A DNA stretch of 64,000 nt from Candidula unifasciata (Eukaryota; Mollusca; Gastropoda; Stylommatophora; Geomitridae): the NCBI GenBank assembly GCA_905116865.2, contig CAJHNH020008463.1, forward strand, positions 176,501 to 240,500, read 5' to 3'. The position numbers were made by a program, and so were the translations under genes. Shown here piece by piece: positions 51,313-62,084 of this stretch (its first letter is position 1; each line of letters opens with the position of its first letter). The notes below the pieces were generated by a model that was given only the letters and a program-made list of their open reading frames with translations, had not been told where the DNA came from and ran no database searches.

Positions 51313-52152
51313 AAGTCATCTGTAATGGCACCATTCCCCATAAAGCTAGCATATAGCAACTTGATTCCGCTAGAAAAATATGACAGAGAAGCCACGCACA
51401 AAAATGGCAACAGAATCAAGAAAAGGCAAACCAGTGGAACAGATAATGGCCAGAATTTCGGCAAGCTAACATGATACACATCAGCTACAGCCTTCCATAC
51501 TCAGAGGCTACAGACGAAACACAGAGACATTGTGTAACGCTGTCGTCACATGACTCATCCATCTGAAGGTTGGAAACATTCGCAGTCGCCATTTATCTGC
51601 AGGGTGCATACAACAGAGTTACTTTCCGCCAACTAATCTGTTTAATGGAACTCAACCCCCTCCCTTTTTTTAAACACCACCTGCCCCACACCCCTCATTC
51701 TATGGATGTCTGCAACACTGTTCCAGAGAAGAGTAGTGCTCCAATGCTATAGCTGGCCTTCTGAGTCTATTACAAGAAGCCCAGGTTTGCCTAACGGCTC
51801 TCCTCATTGTCCCCAATCCTCTTCAACACCTACACGGTCAAGATCAAAGCAGAACAACCGAGTAGAAAAGGAAAAACTCTCCTATAAGCGGATAATATCC
51901 TTGGGGCAGGGATAGAGCAGACACGGCAGGGACATCCTGGCGCAACATCTCGGGGGCAACGGTTAATTCATCCAAAGCGACGGTAATCTAGTTATCACTA
52001 AATAATCATATTTTCAAAACACAGTGCCTATGGTAAAACTCTCAATCCATGAAAAACTTGGGTGCAGCATTTGAAATATGTCTAGTTTGAAAAGCATGTC
52101 GACCATTCTGTAATAAAAGCCACAAATGGCCCGCAAAAAATATCTGCCTAAT

Positions 52153-52406
52153 GATTGACTGATTGACTTTCACCAGATCATCACACAAGCGATAAACACC
52201 CTAAGACACAATGTGCCACCATGTGGGTGAGGATCACCGTAGAGAGGTCCCAGCCTTTAGGCCATATCTCAGCCTTTAGGCCATATTTATGACCAGGCTA
52301 TATTGCGGCCCCTGGCAAGAGCCAGAGTAGGGCTTCAAATAACAAAAAATTTCATCCTAGAAAGGACGGAAAGTACTTAGTAATGATTACAATGCTTTGC
52401 TCATTA
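52153..52406 (-). repeat. Family B SINE-like element with 11-bp TSD
   Basis: 254 bp between atctgcctaat duplicates (52142-52152, 52407-52417). The left end is the (GACT)n tail in reverse. The right end extends past aaaggacggaa to ttagtaatgattacaatgc, which is also present at 50535-50560, so the family's 5' end lies there. Confidence 0.9.
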
Positions 52407-52419
52407 ATCTGCCTAATCA

Positions 52420-53325
52420 AGTAGCTGCCACTTTATTTTGGCATTAACTTTTACCATGCCTTCTGATATTATTTTCTGTCCAATCCACCGTAGGGCTTTA
52501 TGTGAATAAAATATTTCAACTTCTGACACATTAGCCAGAACTCATATAGCAAAAGTTGGCTGCAAGACTGCAGAAAATAAACGATGAAAATATATGGTAT
52601 TAAGAAAACAACGTAGAAGCAAACAGGAACCATTGCTTCCATTGTAAGATCCTTCAAAAAAAAGTCCCATGTTTACATTAGTGCCCGGACCTAGGAATAG
52701 CAAACATTGGGAAGTGCAATTAGGTCAATCGTTCCTTCTTTGTTTTGTTTTTAATGTTACTGATAATCTCTGATCAGATACATGACAAGACCATGCTCAG
52801 GCATGTTTGTGTAACCCTAATCTTGGCTGAGCTCTTCTTGGCAGCCATGGACAAATGAAAAGTTAAAACTGGAGATGTGAAAGGACCGGAAGTGAAAGAT
52901 CGTTTTTTGTCGTCCATTGAAACATTAACAGTTGCCAAGAGACCGTATATTTGTTATGCATTTTTTCTTCACAACGATCACCAAAAATATTGATTGAAAT
53001 TGATTCTAAAAATGTTAGGAAAACAGAAACGTCAAATACAGTTCAATACACAGACAGATTAAGGTTTAAACTTGCTATCAGCCAACCCAAACAGCAAGTC
53101 AATAGACCATTTTTTTTAACTTGAGCTACTGATTCTGACAAAATGCATATAGTATACATACTGATTTCATTTTTCAAGGCAATATTATAAATCATTACCA
53201 ATTGCTTATGCATCAACTGCAACATATAAAAGCTGCATTACAATAATTGTGACCGTCATTATGCATCATTATCATTATATATTATTTTTAGAATCCTGCC
53301 CTCACCACAGATTTTTTGAGGGGTA
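52420..53325. other. Unassigned sequence
   Basis: Probably lies within the decayed LINE that spans 50640-54345, but no domain is readable. A 12-13-base G run starts near 53336. Confidence 0.4.
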
Positions 53326-53489
53326 GGCAGGGGTTGGGGGGGGGGGGGCGTTTATTTAGACATCAGTGTTCAATTAATAAAATCCTTTACAAGATAATCC
53401 AGCTGTTTAGGGCCGTTGCTTTCATCAGAGTGAAGTCAGACCCTCGACACCCACTTCGTTTAAAAAAAAAAAAGGAATACACTTAATGG

Positions 53490-54345
53490 AGGCAAATTCT
53501 TGATGGGTCAGGCTGGGGATGCCATCGAACATGTTTGCCGCCTTACTAACATTAATGTTGGAAATGAATGGATACCCATACCTCATGCTCCAAACAATAC
53601 CATTACAGTCCACACCGCACTTGATGGACGCTGTAGAGAGCAGTTTCCAGTCTTTGTGGACACTTTAGTCAGAACACTGATTTACGAAAACACCGATACA
53701 AGGGGATGCTATAGTTTACACAAACGGATCAGTAATTCGGGGCAAGCGATGTGCATAGGCATTCACAGTAAGCTCAGGAGAGGGGGGGGCATCAAGGAGA
53801 TGAATGGCGCCTTTGCTGTTACAACTAGTAGCCTTACAATGGAAATTATGGCTGTAACCAGGGAATTAGCATGACTTGGTACTCAAGCATCCATACACGT
53901 GTGCATGACTCGATGGAAATGTTTTAAAACATCCAAGCTGGTTTTATCAGGCAACACTATGGATTGCAACACTAAGCACTTCACGAATGGCTACGAGGAA
54001 ACGAGCGTGAAGATTCTCTTGCTGATACTACAGCTGCAATGGCTGGCCCAGTACTGGACAGAAGCGATGTTATCAATGCCATGCGCAACACTTACCGTGA
54101 CGATGAGCACGCCAAAGGGCATGACTACGTATTCATGTCTAGGCTGACGGACATAGGGGTGCAGCCTGGAGCTGTAAGAAATTAACATTTCACTAAGGGA
54201 ACAATACTTTTCATTAAACAACACAGAACAGGCATCATCAGTCGTTTCACACTTGTATAGCTGTTGAGGGGGAGATCGGAGCACCTATGGATCTGTCCAA
54301 AGTGCTGTGGTGATTATCCTGACTCATCACTAAGTTTTTACAAAG
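53490..54345 (+). pseudogene. EN-RT-RNase H LINE, RNase H and C-terminal end
   Basis: Frames read YTNGSVIRGKRCA (first catalytic Asp now Asn) and FAVTTSSLTMEIMAVTREL (Glu). They continue with DRSDVINAMRNTYRDDEHAK, FMSRLTDIGVQPGAV and GRSEHLWICPKCCGDYPDS with the terminal H-x3-C-x2-C. Same strand and order as the EN and RT pieces at 50640-51960, so together they are probably one ~3.7-kb decayed element carrying a family B insertion. Confidence 0.8.
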
Positions 54346-54529
54346 CTAACAAAAACAAACACCACAAACAGGAACAGAAGATCAAATACAGTAGGTGCAA
54401 TGTATATATGTATCTAGAAATACCCAAACAGTTACGACAGGATAGCATATCTCCCATTTTTTCTGCAGAATGTCTTCAACGAGAAGGCTGTTGCTGTCAT
54501 AACGATCGACGTAGTTAGAAACAGATGGA

Positions 54530-54725
54530 CAGAGAAAGAGAGAGGAACATGGATAGATTGACAGAGAGGGAGAGAGAGAGTGTGTGTGTGTGGGGGAGAG
54601 ATAGAGACAGATAGTGAGAGAGACAGATAGTGAGTGAAAGACAGAGAGTGTGGCAGAGAAAAAGCGATAGAGAGAGAAACAAAAAGAGCAAGGCAGACTG
54701 ACAAAGAGGCGGACGGAGAAAAATG
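54530..54725. repeat. (GA)-rich low-complexity tract
   Basis: Imperfect gaga/gacagaga repeats with a short (GT)n. Produces a long spurious frame on the minus strand rich in Leu and Ser. Confidence 0.9.
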
Positions 54726-54837
54726 CAGAATGCTAGGCAAGTTGCAATGTTGTCAAAATGGCCCAAAAGTAAAAGGGCAGACATTCGATGGGTTATCATG
54801 ATCTTTCGGCTATTCCATTAGCATATAATAATGCTAA

Positions 54838-55018
54838 TGTTTCTTCTTCTAAGCAGTCACCACCCGACTCTGGCGGAAAATTCTGGTTGTTTATTCTGGA
54901 CTTTGGGGTGCGATCCAGAACTTGAGTTTTGTATGCACATTCGTTCAACAGATCTGGTTCTTTCAATGCAGACTGTTGGTTCCTCACCTCTCAGTTAGAT
55001 CCACTCGGACTTTGAATG
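54838..55018 (-). repeat. SINE family G, 3' part
   Basis: ttcttcttctaagcagtcacc, ctggcggaaaattctggttgt, atccagaacttgagttttgtatgcac, acagatctgg, gcagactgttggttcctcacctctca. Confidence 0.85.
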
Positions 55019-55263
55019 AAACAACTCTAATTATACGCTACCTTCGATATGATTGTTAAAGAGGGCTATGTAAATGTTCTGGGAAGCAAATGCACTGCGA
55101 CACTCAGCGAGCTAGTTATTGCGCCTATGTTAAGACCACTATACTTAATAACTATATCCTTTAAAAAGTGCAACTGTTAATACAACATCAACACCCTGTT
55201 TCAGTGTCGCCTTTCCTTCTCCATTTCAGGACAATTCTGAAAATTATTACCTTTAATTTATAA

Positions 55264-55317
55264 GAAGATGCGCTGATTTCATCGAAGATGCGCTGATTTC
55301 ATCGAAGATGCGTTGAC
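55264..55317. repeat. 20-bp tandem repeat, 2.7 copies
   Basis: gaagatgcgctgatttcatc repeated. Confidence 0.9.
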
Positions 55318-55367
55318 TCATAGAAAGAAAATAAATTCTACCATTAATGGGATAACTTTAACACAAA

Positions 55368-55655
55368 AAGTAAAGTAAAGAACCCATTTTCAGCCGTCAG
55401 ATGTATGTGGCATATAGGGCCAGACCTATATTATAAATATATTATAGACCAATCGCCACTTGGTGGGTGATGTGGTCAGCATCACGCCGGCCGCCTTTAA
55501 TTCCCAGGTATGTTACCTGGTACCCATTTAAGAATGGGTCGACCTTGAGGCAAAGGTCATTCTTGAAAAAAAAAAGTCCAGCATTGTCCGGATTTGGACC
55601 CACGCCCTTCAAATCCACAGGTGAGCGTCTAACCGCTACACTACGACAGCTTCCT
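55368..55655 (-). repeat. SINE family A, near full length
   Basis: aagtaaagaacccattttcagccgtcag, tagggccagacctatatt, gatgtggtcagcatcacgccggccgcctttaa, ggtacccatttaagaatgggtcgacc, cacgcccttcaaatccacaggtgagcgtctaaccgct. Confidence 0.9.
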
Positions 55656-55914
55656 TACCACCAAAAGTCTTGACCTTATAGTGCAACTTCATCTGTCCAC
55701 TTGCGCGTGAACCTATGAATAACTTTTCGACACATGTATATCATCGCTACTGCTAGCGGGAAAGCACCAAACATATACTTTTAGGCGCCACACGCCGCCG
55801 TAACAGCTGTGAAATTACGTTCGACTACATTTATGATTCGACATACATCGATAATTGTAATAATAATAATAATGCCTCTTTTGATGTTTTTCACATTTAC
55901 TTCTTTAGAGTATT

Positions 55915-55961
<47 letters not shown>

Positions 55962-55962
55962 G
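55915..55962. repeat. (CA)n-(TA)n microsatellite
   Basis: About 36 bases of CA then TA. Preceded at 55858 by a short (AAT)n. Confidence 0.9.
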
Positions 55963-56097
55963 AGTCTATTGTCTGTCTGTCTTACCACCCTTTTTCTGTT
56001 TTCCTTCATCTGCAGAAACGTTGACACACAAACACAAGACTCTTTATTCCCATGTTCCTCTAAAAGCTATATCATTCTCTCACATTTCATTTATATG

Positions 56098-56600
56098 CCA
56101 GTATTCTTCTTCTTAGCGTTATGTTGTTAGTCTTCTTCTTCTTAGCGTTATGCCGTTAGTCTTCTTCTTCTTAGCGTTATGTCGTTAGTCTTCCTCTTGT
56201 TGCGTTATGTCGTTAGTCTTCTTCTTAGCGTTATGTCTTTAGTATTCCTCTTGTTGCGTTATGTCGTTAGTCTTCCTCTTGTTGCGTTATGTCGTTAGTC
56301 TTCCTCTTGTTGCGTTATGTCGTTAGTCTTCTTCTTAGCGTTATGTCTTTAGTATTCCTCTTGTTGCGTTATGTCGTTAGTCTTCCTCTTGTTGCGTTAT
56401 GTCGTTAGTCTTCCTCTTGTTGCGTTATGTCGTTAGTCTTCCTCTTGTTGCGTTATGTCGTTAGTCTTCTTCTACTTAGCGTTATGTCGTTAGTCTTCCT
56501 CTTGTTGCGTTATGTCGTTAGTCTTCTTCTACTTAGCGTTATGTCGTTAGTCTTCTTCTTCTTCTTAGCTTTATGTCGTTAGTCTACTTCTTCCTAACGT
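56098..56600. repeat. 28/29-bp minisatellite grown from a SINE G tail
   Basis: About 16 units of two types, cttcttcttcttagcgttatgtcgttagt and cttcctcttgttgcgttatgtcgttagt. They are interleaved, partly in a repeating order. The array adjoins the tail (cttcttcttcttagc...) of the reverse SINE G at 56565-56835. Confidence 0.92.
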
Positions 56601-56835
56601 TCAATGGCTGTCAATCAGAGAGGACAGTTCTCATTGTTCATCCATTCCTGGACTTTGCTCTTGTTCCAGAACTCGAGTTTTGTATGCCCATAAGTTTTAC
56701 AGATCTGGCTTACTTGTATGCAGATTGTTGGTTTCTGACTTCTCGTGCAGATGCGTTTGGCTTTCGAGGGAAACACTCCTAATTTGTCGCTGTTTACAAC
56801 ATAGTTGTAAAGGGGGCTGTGGGTATACTCTCGCC
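56565..56835 (-). repeat. SINE family G, 3' part
   Basis: gaggacagttctcattgttcatccattcctggactttgc, ccagaactcgagttttgtatgccc, acagatctgg, gcagattgttggtttctgacttctcgtgcagatgc. Confidence 0.85.
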
Positions 56836-57179
56836 CCCGTGACTCTTCCAATAAAATAACTATTTAAAAGAAACGCACACACACACAACAACTGGGCGCC
56901 TAGGCCGGAGTTTTAATCACGAGCTTTATGGCATAACAGAGAGTACTGAAGATAACATTACCATTCGGTGAAGGTTAACTAAACTTCTCTCAGTCGGCAA
57001 GATGTAGATCCCAAGTCTACAATATTGTTCAATTACGGAGACGCTTCCTAATTTAAAATTAAAATAATAATAAAGCTGGGGCGTCTGTCTTTTCGGCCAA
57101 CTCTTTGCGATGTTCAACAGTCAACTGATTTATATATAACAAGTAAAATTTAAACGTAACGTATTTTGCTAAGATTAGC

Positions 57180-57292
57180 GCCAGAAGACGCAGATATCGC
57201 AGCCAGAATGTAAACCCTAACATGACGTGCTAGTCGATTTTTTAAGGACCACCGCAGAAGAAGAAGAAGAAGAAGAAGAAGAAGAAGAAAGA
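57180..57292. repeat. SINE H-like fragment with (GAA)n
   Basis: atatcgcagccagaatgtaaaccctaacatgacgtgctagtcg resembles the family H body. It is followed by about 35 bases of (AGA)n. Confidence 0.55.
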
Positions 57293-57609
57293 AAAAGATT
57301 GTCCAGTGTGTTGACAATGCCGACTATTTACATTTGCACTAATCTACCCCTTGCATCGCCAACTAAAAAACCTGCACTCTAGCCCTATTCTTTTAAAACT
57401 GCTGCAACGCTAATAAATTCAGAATTATTTCAGTGTTCAATGCACGACGCTACTACACAAACACTAAGTAATAGGATAATAACATTGCTTTGAAAAAAAA
57501 AAGTATATGAAAAGACGATCAATTTTGTTGCCTCACTTTTACACGATTGCTTTCAAAACTCTCTTAAGCACGACATTTTAAAGCACACCAAAGAAAATCA
57601 GACACTTAC

Positions 57610-57730
57610 CTACCATCTATGCCATGAATAGATCCAACAAATGACAATGAATTTTGAAAACCGGTGTCATTGTTCAGGTATGACTGAGAAGTGGAGCTGC
57701 CACACCCTTTCCACCGTTTTTGTTTCTATG
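57610..57730 (-). CDS. Candidate first exon of the cadherin gene (speculative)
   Basis: On the minus strand a consensus donor (ATGGTAG|gtaagt) ends an apparently repeat-free, less AT-rich stretch. If spliced to 15122 it gives TAG ATG GTA G|CA TCC ATG: an in-frame stop directly before an ATG, with phase 1 matching the next exon. This could be the true start, four codons upstream of the ATG at 15117. The right end is arbitrary, and no promoter motif was recognised. The exon could equally belong to nothing. Confidence 0.3.
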
Positions 57731-57739
57731 GCGGAGTGC

Positions 57740-58480
57740 GACACAGTGAGCAAAATCGCGTGCGTTCTGGTGAATCTAGGCCAGCCGTTACTTTTATGAT
57801 GACTACCTCAGTTCTGGGCATGTCACACAGGTAGGGTTGTCACCTTCTCGTCTGGTTGCGACGATTATTTGCCTGCACCAGGCCGGCGCTCTCTTCGCTT
57901 CAAAGTGAAGCAGCTTGGATTTAAGGGAAGCAATCATTTTCAAATATCCCGTCACACCTGCTCATAGTTCTACTCGAGCGTGTAGTTTCTAACAAATGGT
58001 TTTGGCTTAATGTCTGCGTGTCAGTCTGGAATATTGTTATTAAATAAAGTTCACCACAAAAACACACACCATACGACTACACACAGACGCGGTTACACGC
58101 ACACGAATACACACTCACAAACATGGCTACGCGCACAGTATACTAACCGTGCGTTTGTGTTATATAAAATTACATTCATTTTGCGGCGTATTTCCTGTGT
58201 ATTTACATCTGTATATTTATAGACACATATATATGTATAGGCGACCTAGTCAGTACTCTGTTGGTACGATGATATGCAAGTTGCGAATCGAAGAAGCATC
58301 ATTCGTGCTGAGCGAAAATCACAAAATGTCATCACCTTCATTGATCGACAACCTGCGCCCAGGGCTGCCAACTCAAAACTTAGATAATTTGCGAAAGCCT
58401 AGCTAAAAAAAGGCAACATACTAAACGTCAGCAGGAAACAATTGCAAATAGAAATTCACCTCAAGCGCGCCGCCAGGAAG
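57740..58480. other. Unassigned sequence upstream of the candidate first exon
   Basis: Seemingly free of the window's repeat families in its first 260 bases. It could contain the promoter if the 57610 exon is real, but no core element was recognised. Confidence 0.3.
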
Positions 58481-58499
58481 TTAACATTGGGTTAAATTT

Positions 58500-58870
58500 T
58501 GGTCAACCTATACCCCCCCCCCCCAATCTTGGGCGAGGTTTAGCCCCAAACCCAACCACGCTGGCCTCACCACTAGGCAACAAACGGGTGAAAGCAGCTT
58601 CCCCTCCCCCTCCTTTTTTTTCCACTCCCGCCCAAAGTAGCCCAATCCAGCGCCACGCCCCCCTCCCCCCCCCCCATATTAAATACACAGTGCGAGTAAA
58701 TTGCATACATTTGAACCGCACAGTGAGAAGACGCCTCTTCAAACTTAGACCACACAGAGTTGCTACAGCGAACATGTTAGACCCAGGAGCCGATGCGAAA
58801 CTAAAGCAGTTCCTAAGACTGGCCACATCGGGTTTTTTTTATCTTCTATCAAATTATATATATATATATT
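58500..58870 (+). repeat. Repeat N, copy 1
   Basis: Includes poly-C runs (58513, 58660) and atattaaatacacagtgcgagtaaat, cacagtgagaagacgcctctt, agaccacac, gagccgatgcgaaactaaagcagttcctaaga, tatcttctatcaaatta. Inverted partner at 61262-61490. A short frame (LNRTVRRRLFKLRPHRVATA) is shared, hinting at retroelement coding sequence. Confidence 0.75.
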
Positions 58871-59074
58871 TGGGGGGTGGGGCGGGGATTTCCTGTAACC
58901 TGTCCTTGCAGCGGAACTGAATCTAGAAATCTAGTTAAAATATAGGGTCCTGTTTTTCAAAACTCTAACAAAATATACAGCTGTTTTTGTGTTGAAAAAC
59001 AATAGCTTCGTCTATAATTAAAGCGTATTTCTTTCCCTTGAAGTCATCTATGCCATCATCTTTCTGTGATGGGG

Positions 59075-59205
59075 AGATTATGCTTTTTTTTTTTTTTTTA
59101 TTAAACGAGAAAATATTGCTTTGTGTAACCTAATGTGCTTTAAAGAGTTCCCTTGTTCACGATCTGTGATTATTTCACTAAGGTGCTAAAACACCCAAGC
59201 ATCAC
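59075..59205 (+). repeat. Direct repeat with 61095-61200
   Basis: gtgtaacctaatgtgctttaaagagttcccttgttcacgatctgtgattatttcactaaggt is repeated at 61135-61196 with few changes. Confidence 0.75.
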
Positions 59206-59660
59206 TATGGCACTAAAACGACAACGGATAAATTGCATGTTTATACCAACCCTCTGCTGCCAATGCCAAACCTTGTCCCTAACAAGAGCACAGGAGAAAA
59301 AGATCACGACGTGCGAAATAAGATGCTTACGTAAGGCTGCCAATGTCACAAGGAGAGACAGAGTTCGAAACGAGAACATTAGATCAATTGTAGGAACCAC
59401 ACCATGCCTGCAATACATAAAGAAGCAACAAATAGAGTGGTTTGGCCACTTGATGCGAATGCAAACCGACCAACTGCCTCTACGAGCATACAACGAACAG
59501 CACTACTGCCCTAGAGCAAAAGGCAGACCGAGAGTACGATGGATAGACAATATATCAGAGATCCTGAGGCAACACGGACTAACAACAACACGTGCAACAC
59601 ACCTGGCCCAGGATAGAAAACTGCGACTCCCCACTACGCTGTGAGGCAATTGTGGACAAG
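59153..59660 (+). pseudogene. RTE-like LINE C-terminus, longest open copy
   Basis: 163 open codons. From residue 43 they read LTRAQEKKITTCEIRCLRKA, NVTRRDRVRNENIRSIVG, IKKQQIEWFGHLMRM, GRPRVRWIDNI and ATHLAQDRKLRLPTTL. R-x(2)-N-x(2)-I and WFGH-x-x-RM followed by GRPR-x-RW-x-D-x-I mark the C-terminal region downstream of the RT in RTE-type elements. The first ~40 residues are not homologous and come from other sequence. Because the frame is still open it may be a relatively young fragment. Confidence 0.85.
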
Positions 59661-59664
59661 ACAA

Positions 59665-60380
59665 GACAAGATAGACAGAACTAATGTTCTGCTCCTTTGA
59701 TCTTATCATAATTTTCTCTGTTTTCTTTTCTGGTCACTCGTGCCGCCCTTCTCAGACATATCATTTCCAAGGTTACTAGTGTTCTTTTCTGTTTTATACT
59801 GAAGTAACACATATGGCATTGGTAACATAGGTTGAGCATAAATATGCTTTGTATGAGCCGTTTTTTGGTGTGCTCGTTGGGATTGTCGTATGGTGTGAGA
59901 GGGAGGCTAGCTGTCGCAGTACTTTCTTTGCTGCCCTGTTTTAGTTTTACTAGAACATTATGTTCAGAATATATAATACAATGTACAAGAGTAAGGGGCG
60001 CAAGTTATTATGTGACGCTACGGCTAGGAGTTAAAAATGTAAACTATCAGAATTGTTTGTCTGGTCCCGATAACTTGATGTCAATTATTTGTACTCACAA
60101 GTTCACCGTGGGTCACTTATTAAGCAGTTAATACCAACGAAGAAGCTCGTATGATTTAAACGGAAGTATGAAACCACTTAACCTACCTTAAGCTCGGGGT
60201 CAACGAATTGTAAAAAGTTAACCCTTGGTCACCGTAATGGTTTGATACTAATGGGAAAGGCGTGTACTAATCTGGTGTCTAAACACTTAATCAGCCTTTA
60301 ATAAAAAGATATCAAAACAAGAGAAAAGTTAAACTAGTAAGCTTTCACATTATCAGTCACAAACAGAAATGGAAGTTGAA
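59665..60380. other. Unassigned sequence
   Basis: No feature recognised. Confidence 0.4.
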
Positions 60381-60384
60381 TGTT

Positions 60385-60980
60385 GAATCAAGAATCGACA
60401 TCATAGCAATCGGATCACTCCCTTAAGCGCTTCGTCCCCATCTTCAGCAGTAAGTGAAGAGTTCCAGTTCCGATGGCACAAGTAACTGTCTGATTGTATA
60501 TCCGTCTAGCATTTCCTTTGCGTGCTAAGCGTCAGTCAGATCCCCTGGTAACTCCACGCAGCACATTCTCCTCAGACCGTAATGATCTATTTGAGTCTCC
60601 GCACTGTTCACTCGCTCCCAAAGGGCCCTTACAATATCTAGCTTGTCATACATCAGTTCACCAACAATTGGTGCAGAACCATCCAGTCTTTTCGCCTGCT
60701 AGTGTTCCAACAAGTCAGTATGACCTGGAGAAAATATCCAAAGGACGCTAACTATACGGGACCTCTGAAGCGATGCTTGCCACTCTGCACGGAGCACACT
60801 AGTCTCTATCTCCACTTTCCCCAACATACTCTGTGAGTCAGTTACAATTATGGCATGTCTGTAAAGCTGATTCTAAATCCAGTGGAAGGCAGCAGTGACT
60901 GCATCCGCCTCCAAACTCGAACTAGACCTTGGGATATCATAAGTCAGGCTTTGTTGCACTAAGCGACGTCCAGTTGTTTT
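60385..60980 (-). pseudogene. EN-RT-RNase H LINE 3' end
   Basis: The minus strand reads TGRRLVQQSLTYDIPRSSSS and LEADAVTAAFHWI (catalytic Glu), IIVTDSQSMLGKVEIETSVL (Asp) and WIFSPGH. Next come GELMYDKLDIVRALWERV and MCCVELPGDLTDA, and a decayed end at 60390. Several stops and shifts; collinear with 45637-46350. Confidence 0.85.
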
Positions 60981-61094
60981 TGCTATAAAAAATGAAAGTT
61001 GTGACCAGAAAGCCTTCATCAGCACATTACATGAATAGAAAATGTTAGAATTACAAGATAAATATACAAAAATCACTCAACTGAAGTATCTCCG

Positions 61095-61200
61095 AGAGAA
61101 ATTTCACTTAAACAACAAGAAAATGTTCTTCTGTGTAACATTTTGTGCTCTAAAGTGTTCCCTTATCCATGACCTGTCATTATTTCACTAAGGTTATCGA
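61095..61200 (+). repeat. Direct repeat with 59075-59205
   Basis: tgtgtaacattttgtgctctaaagtgttcccttatccatgacctgtcattatttcactaagg. Confidence 0.75.
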
Positions 61201-61261
61201 CAGAACCGATGGCACATTGACAGGAGGGGGGTCAACAGAAGAAAAGGCAGAGGCTACAGGA

Positions 61262-61490
61262 AAAAAATATATTAAATTTGATAGAAGATAAAATTATGCG
61301 ATGTCTTAGGAACTGCATCTTAGTTTCGCATCGGCTGGTGCATTCAGCAAGGTTGATTGTAGCAGCTTCGTGTGGTCTAGGTTGAAAGAGGCGTCTTCTC
61401 ACTGTGCAGTTTAAGTGTATCTTTTATTTACTCGCACTGGGTATTTAATATGGGGAGGGGGTGGGGCGCTGGCTTGCGCCATTTTTTTCT
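61262..61490 (-). repeat. Repeat N, copy 2 (inverted)
   Basis: atttgatagaagata, tcttaggaactgcatcttagtttcgcatcggct, gtgtggtctaggttgaaagaggcgtcttctcactgtgc, tactcgcactgggtatttaatat: reverse complement of 58660-58860. Confidence 0.78.
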
Positions 61491-61861
61491 GTGTGGCCAA
61501 AAAGGCCACTTAAAAACCTGAGTTTCCCTCCCCAATTCTAAACTAATGTCGGACAGTAAGAAAAGGTCAACGAAGTTAATTGAACTTAGATGGACCAAGT
61601 TATGCATGCAGATGTGTTGGCTTGGTTTGGGAAAGAATAAATAACACCAATGCCGGTTGACAAAAAGTATCTTGTGGAATCGGAAACAGCTACAACCATA
61701 TTAGATTAGACGGGAGACACGGAGAGATGAAGAGCTAGAGTGCGGTTGTACTCAAGGCAGTCACGCCCTGAGAGGTTAGTAGTTATTAGAGAAAAGTTTT
61801 TGAGAAAGAAAACTGATTAGAATGAAAGCTCTAAGTAAATATATATATAAAAAAGAGTAGT

Positions 61862-62080
61862 TAATAATCATCATCATTATCATCATCATCATGTGCCCTG
61901 CCAACTGGCGTAGGCGCTCAAGCGTCTCCACAGATCACGATACCTTGTTGACTGGAACAGCTCTCTAGATGATATCCCTCTATGCCATCGTTTCAGCCCA
62001 TCCAGCATCACCTCTCTTGGTCTGCCTCTACCCATTTTCCCACTGATCTTTCCAGTTGTCACAATGTTCTCCAATGTTAG
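61862..62080 (-). repeat. RTE-like LINE 3' end with ATG-repeat tail
   Basis: The minus-strand frame reads GRGRPREVMLDGLKRWH, RELFQSTRYRDLWRRLSAYA, stops, and is followed by a gatgatgatgataatgatgatg tail. 61 codons open. Same family type as 23564-23890. Confidence 0.82.
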
Positions 62081-62084
62081 TTAA

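Larger units (their letters stand above)
50640..51960 (+). pseudogene. Non-LTR retrotransposon: endonuclease and RT remnants
   Basis: FCGDFNT, then LEDAMMEMDKVCLNDHRATM, DLTLVLSLLTPHRIW and, after an insertion, SDHCPCVVLL are the motifs of an apurinic-type (EEP) endonuclease. From 51560, FAVAIYLQGAYNRVTFRQL, GLPNGSP and FNTYTVKIKA followed by ADNILGAG are RT motifs, with the catalytic YADD box decayed. Frameshifts, stops and deletions throughout. The 22-bp tandem repeat at 51191 lies between the two domains. Confidence 0.75.

Noticed and set aside
54432..54799. Leu/Ser-rich minus-strand frames resembling membrane proteins
   Set aside because: Translation of a GA-rich low-complexity tract in reverse.
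58503..58920. 107-110 codon frames on both strands near 58.6 kb
   Set aside because: They overlap repeat N and poly-C runs and have no independent support. The short motif shared with the inverted copy may be retroelement coding, but no gene.
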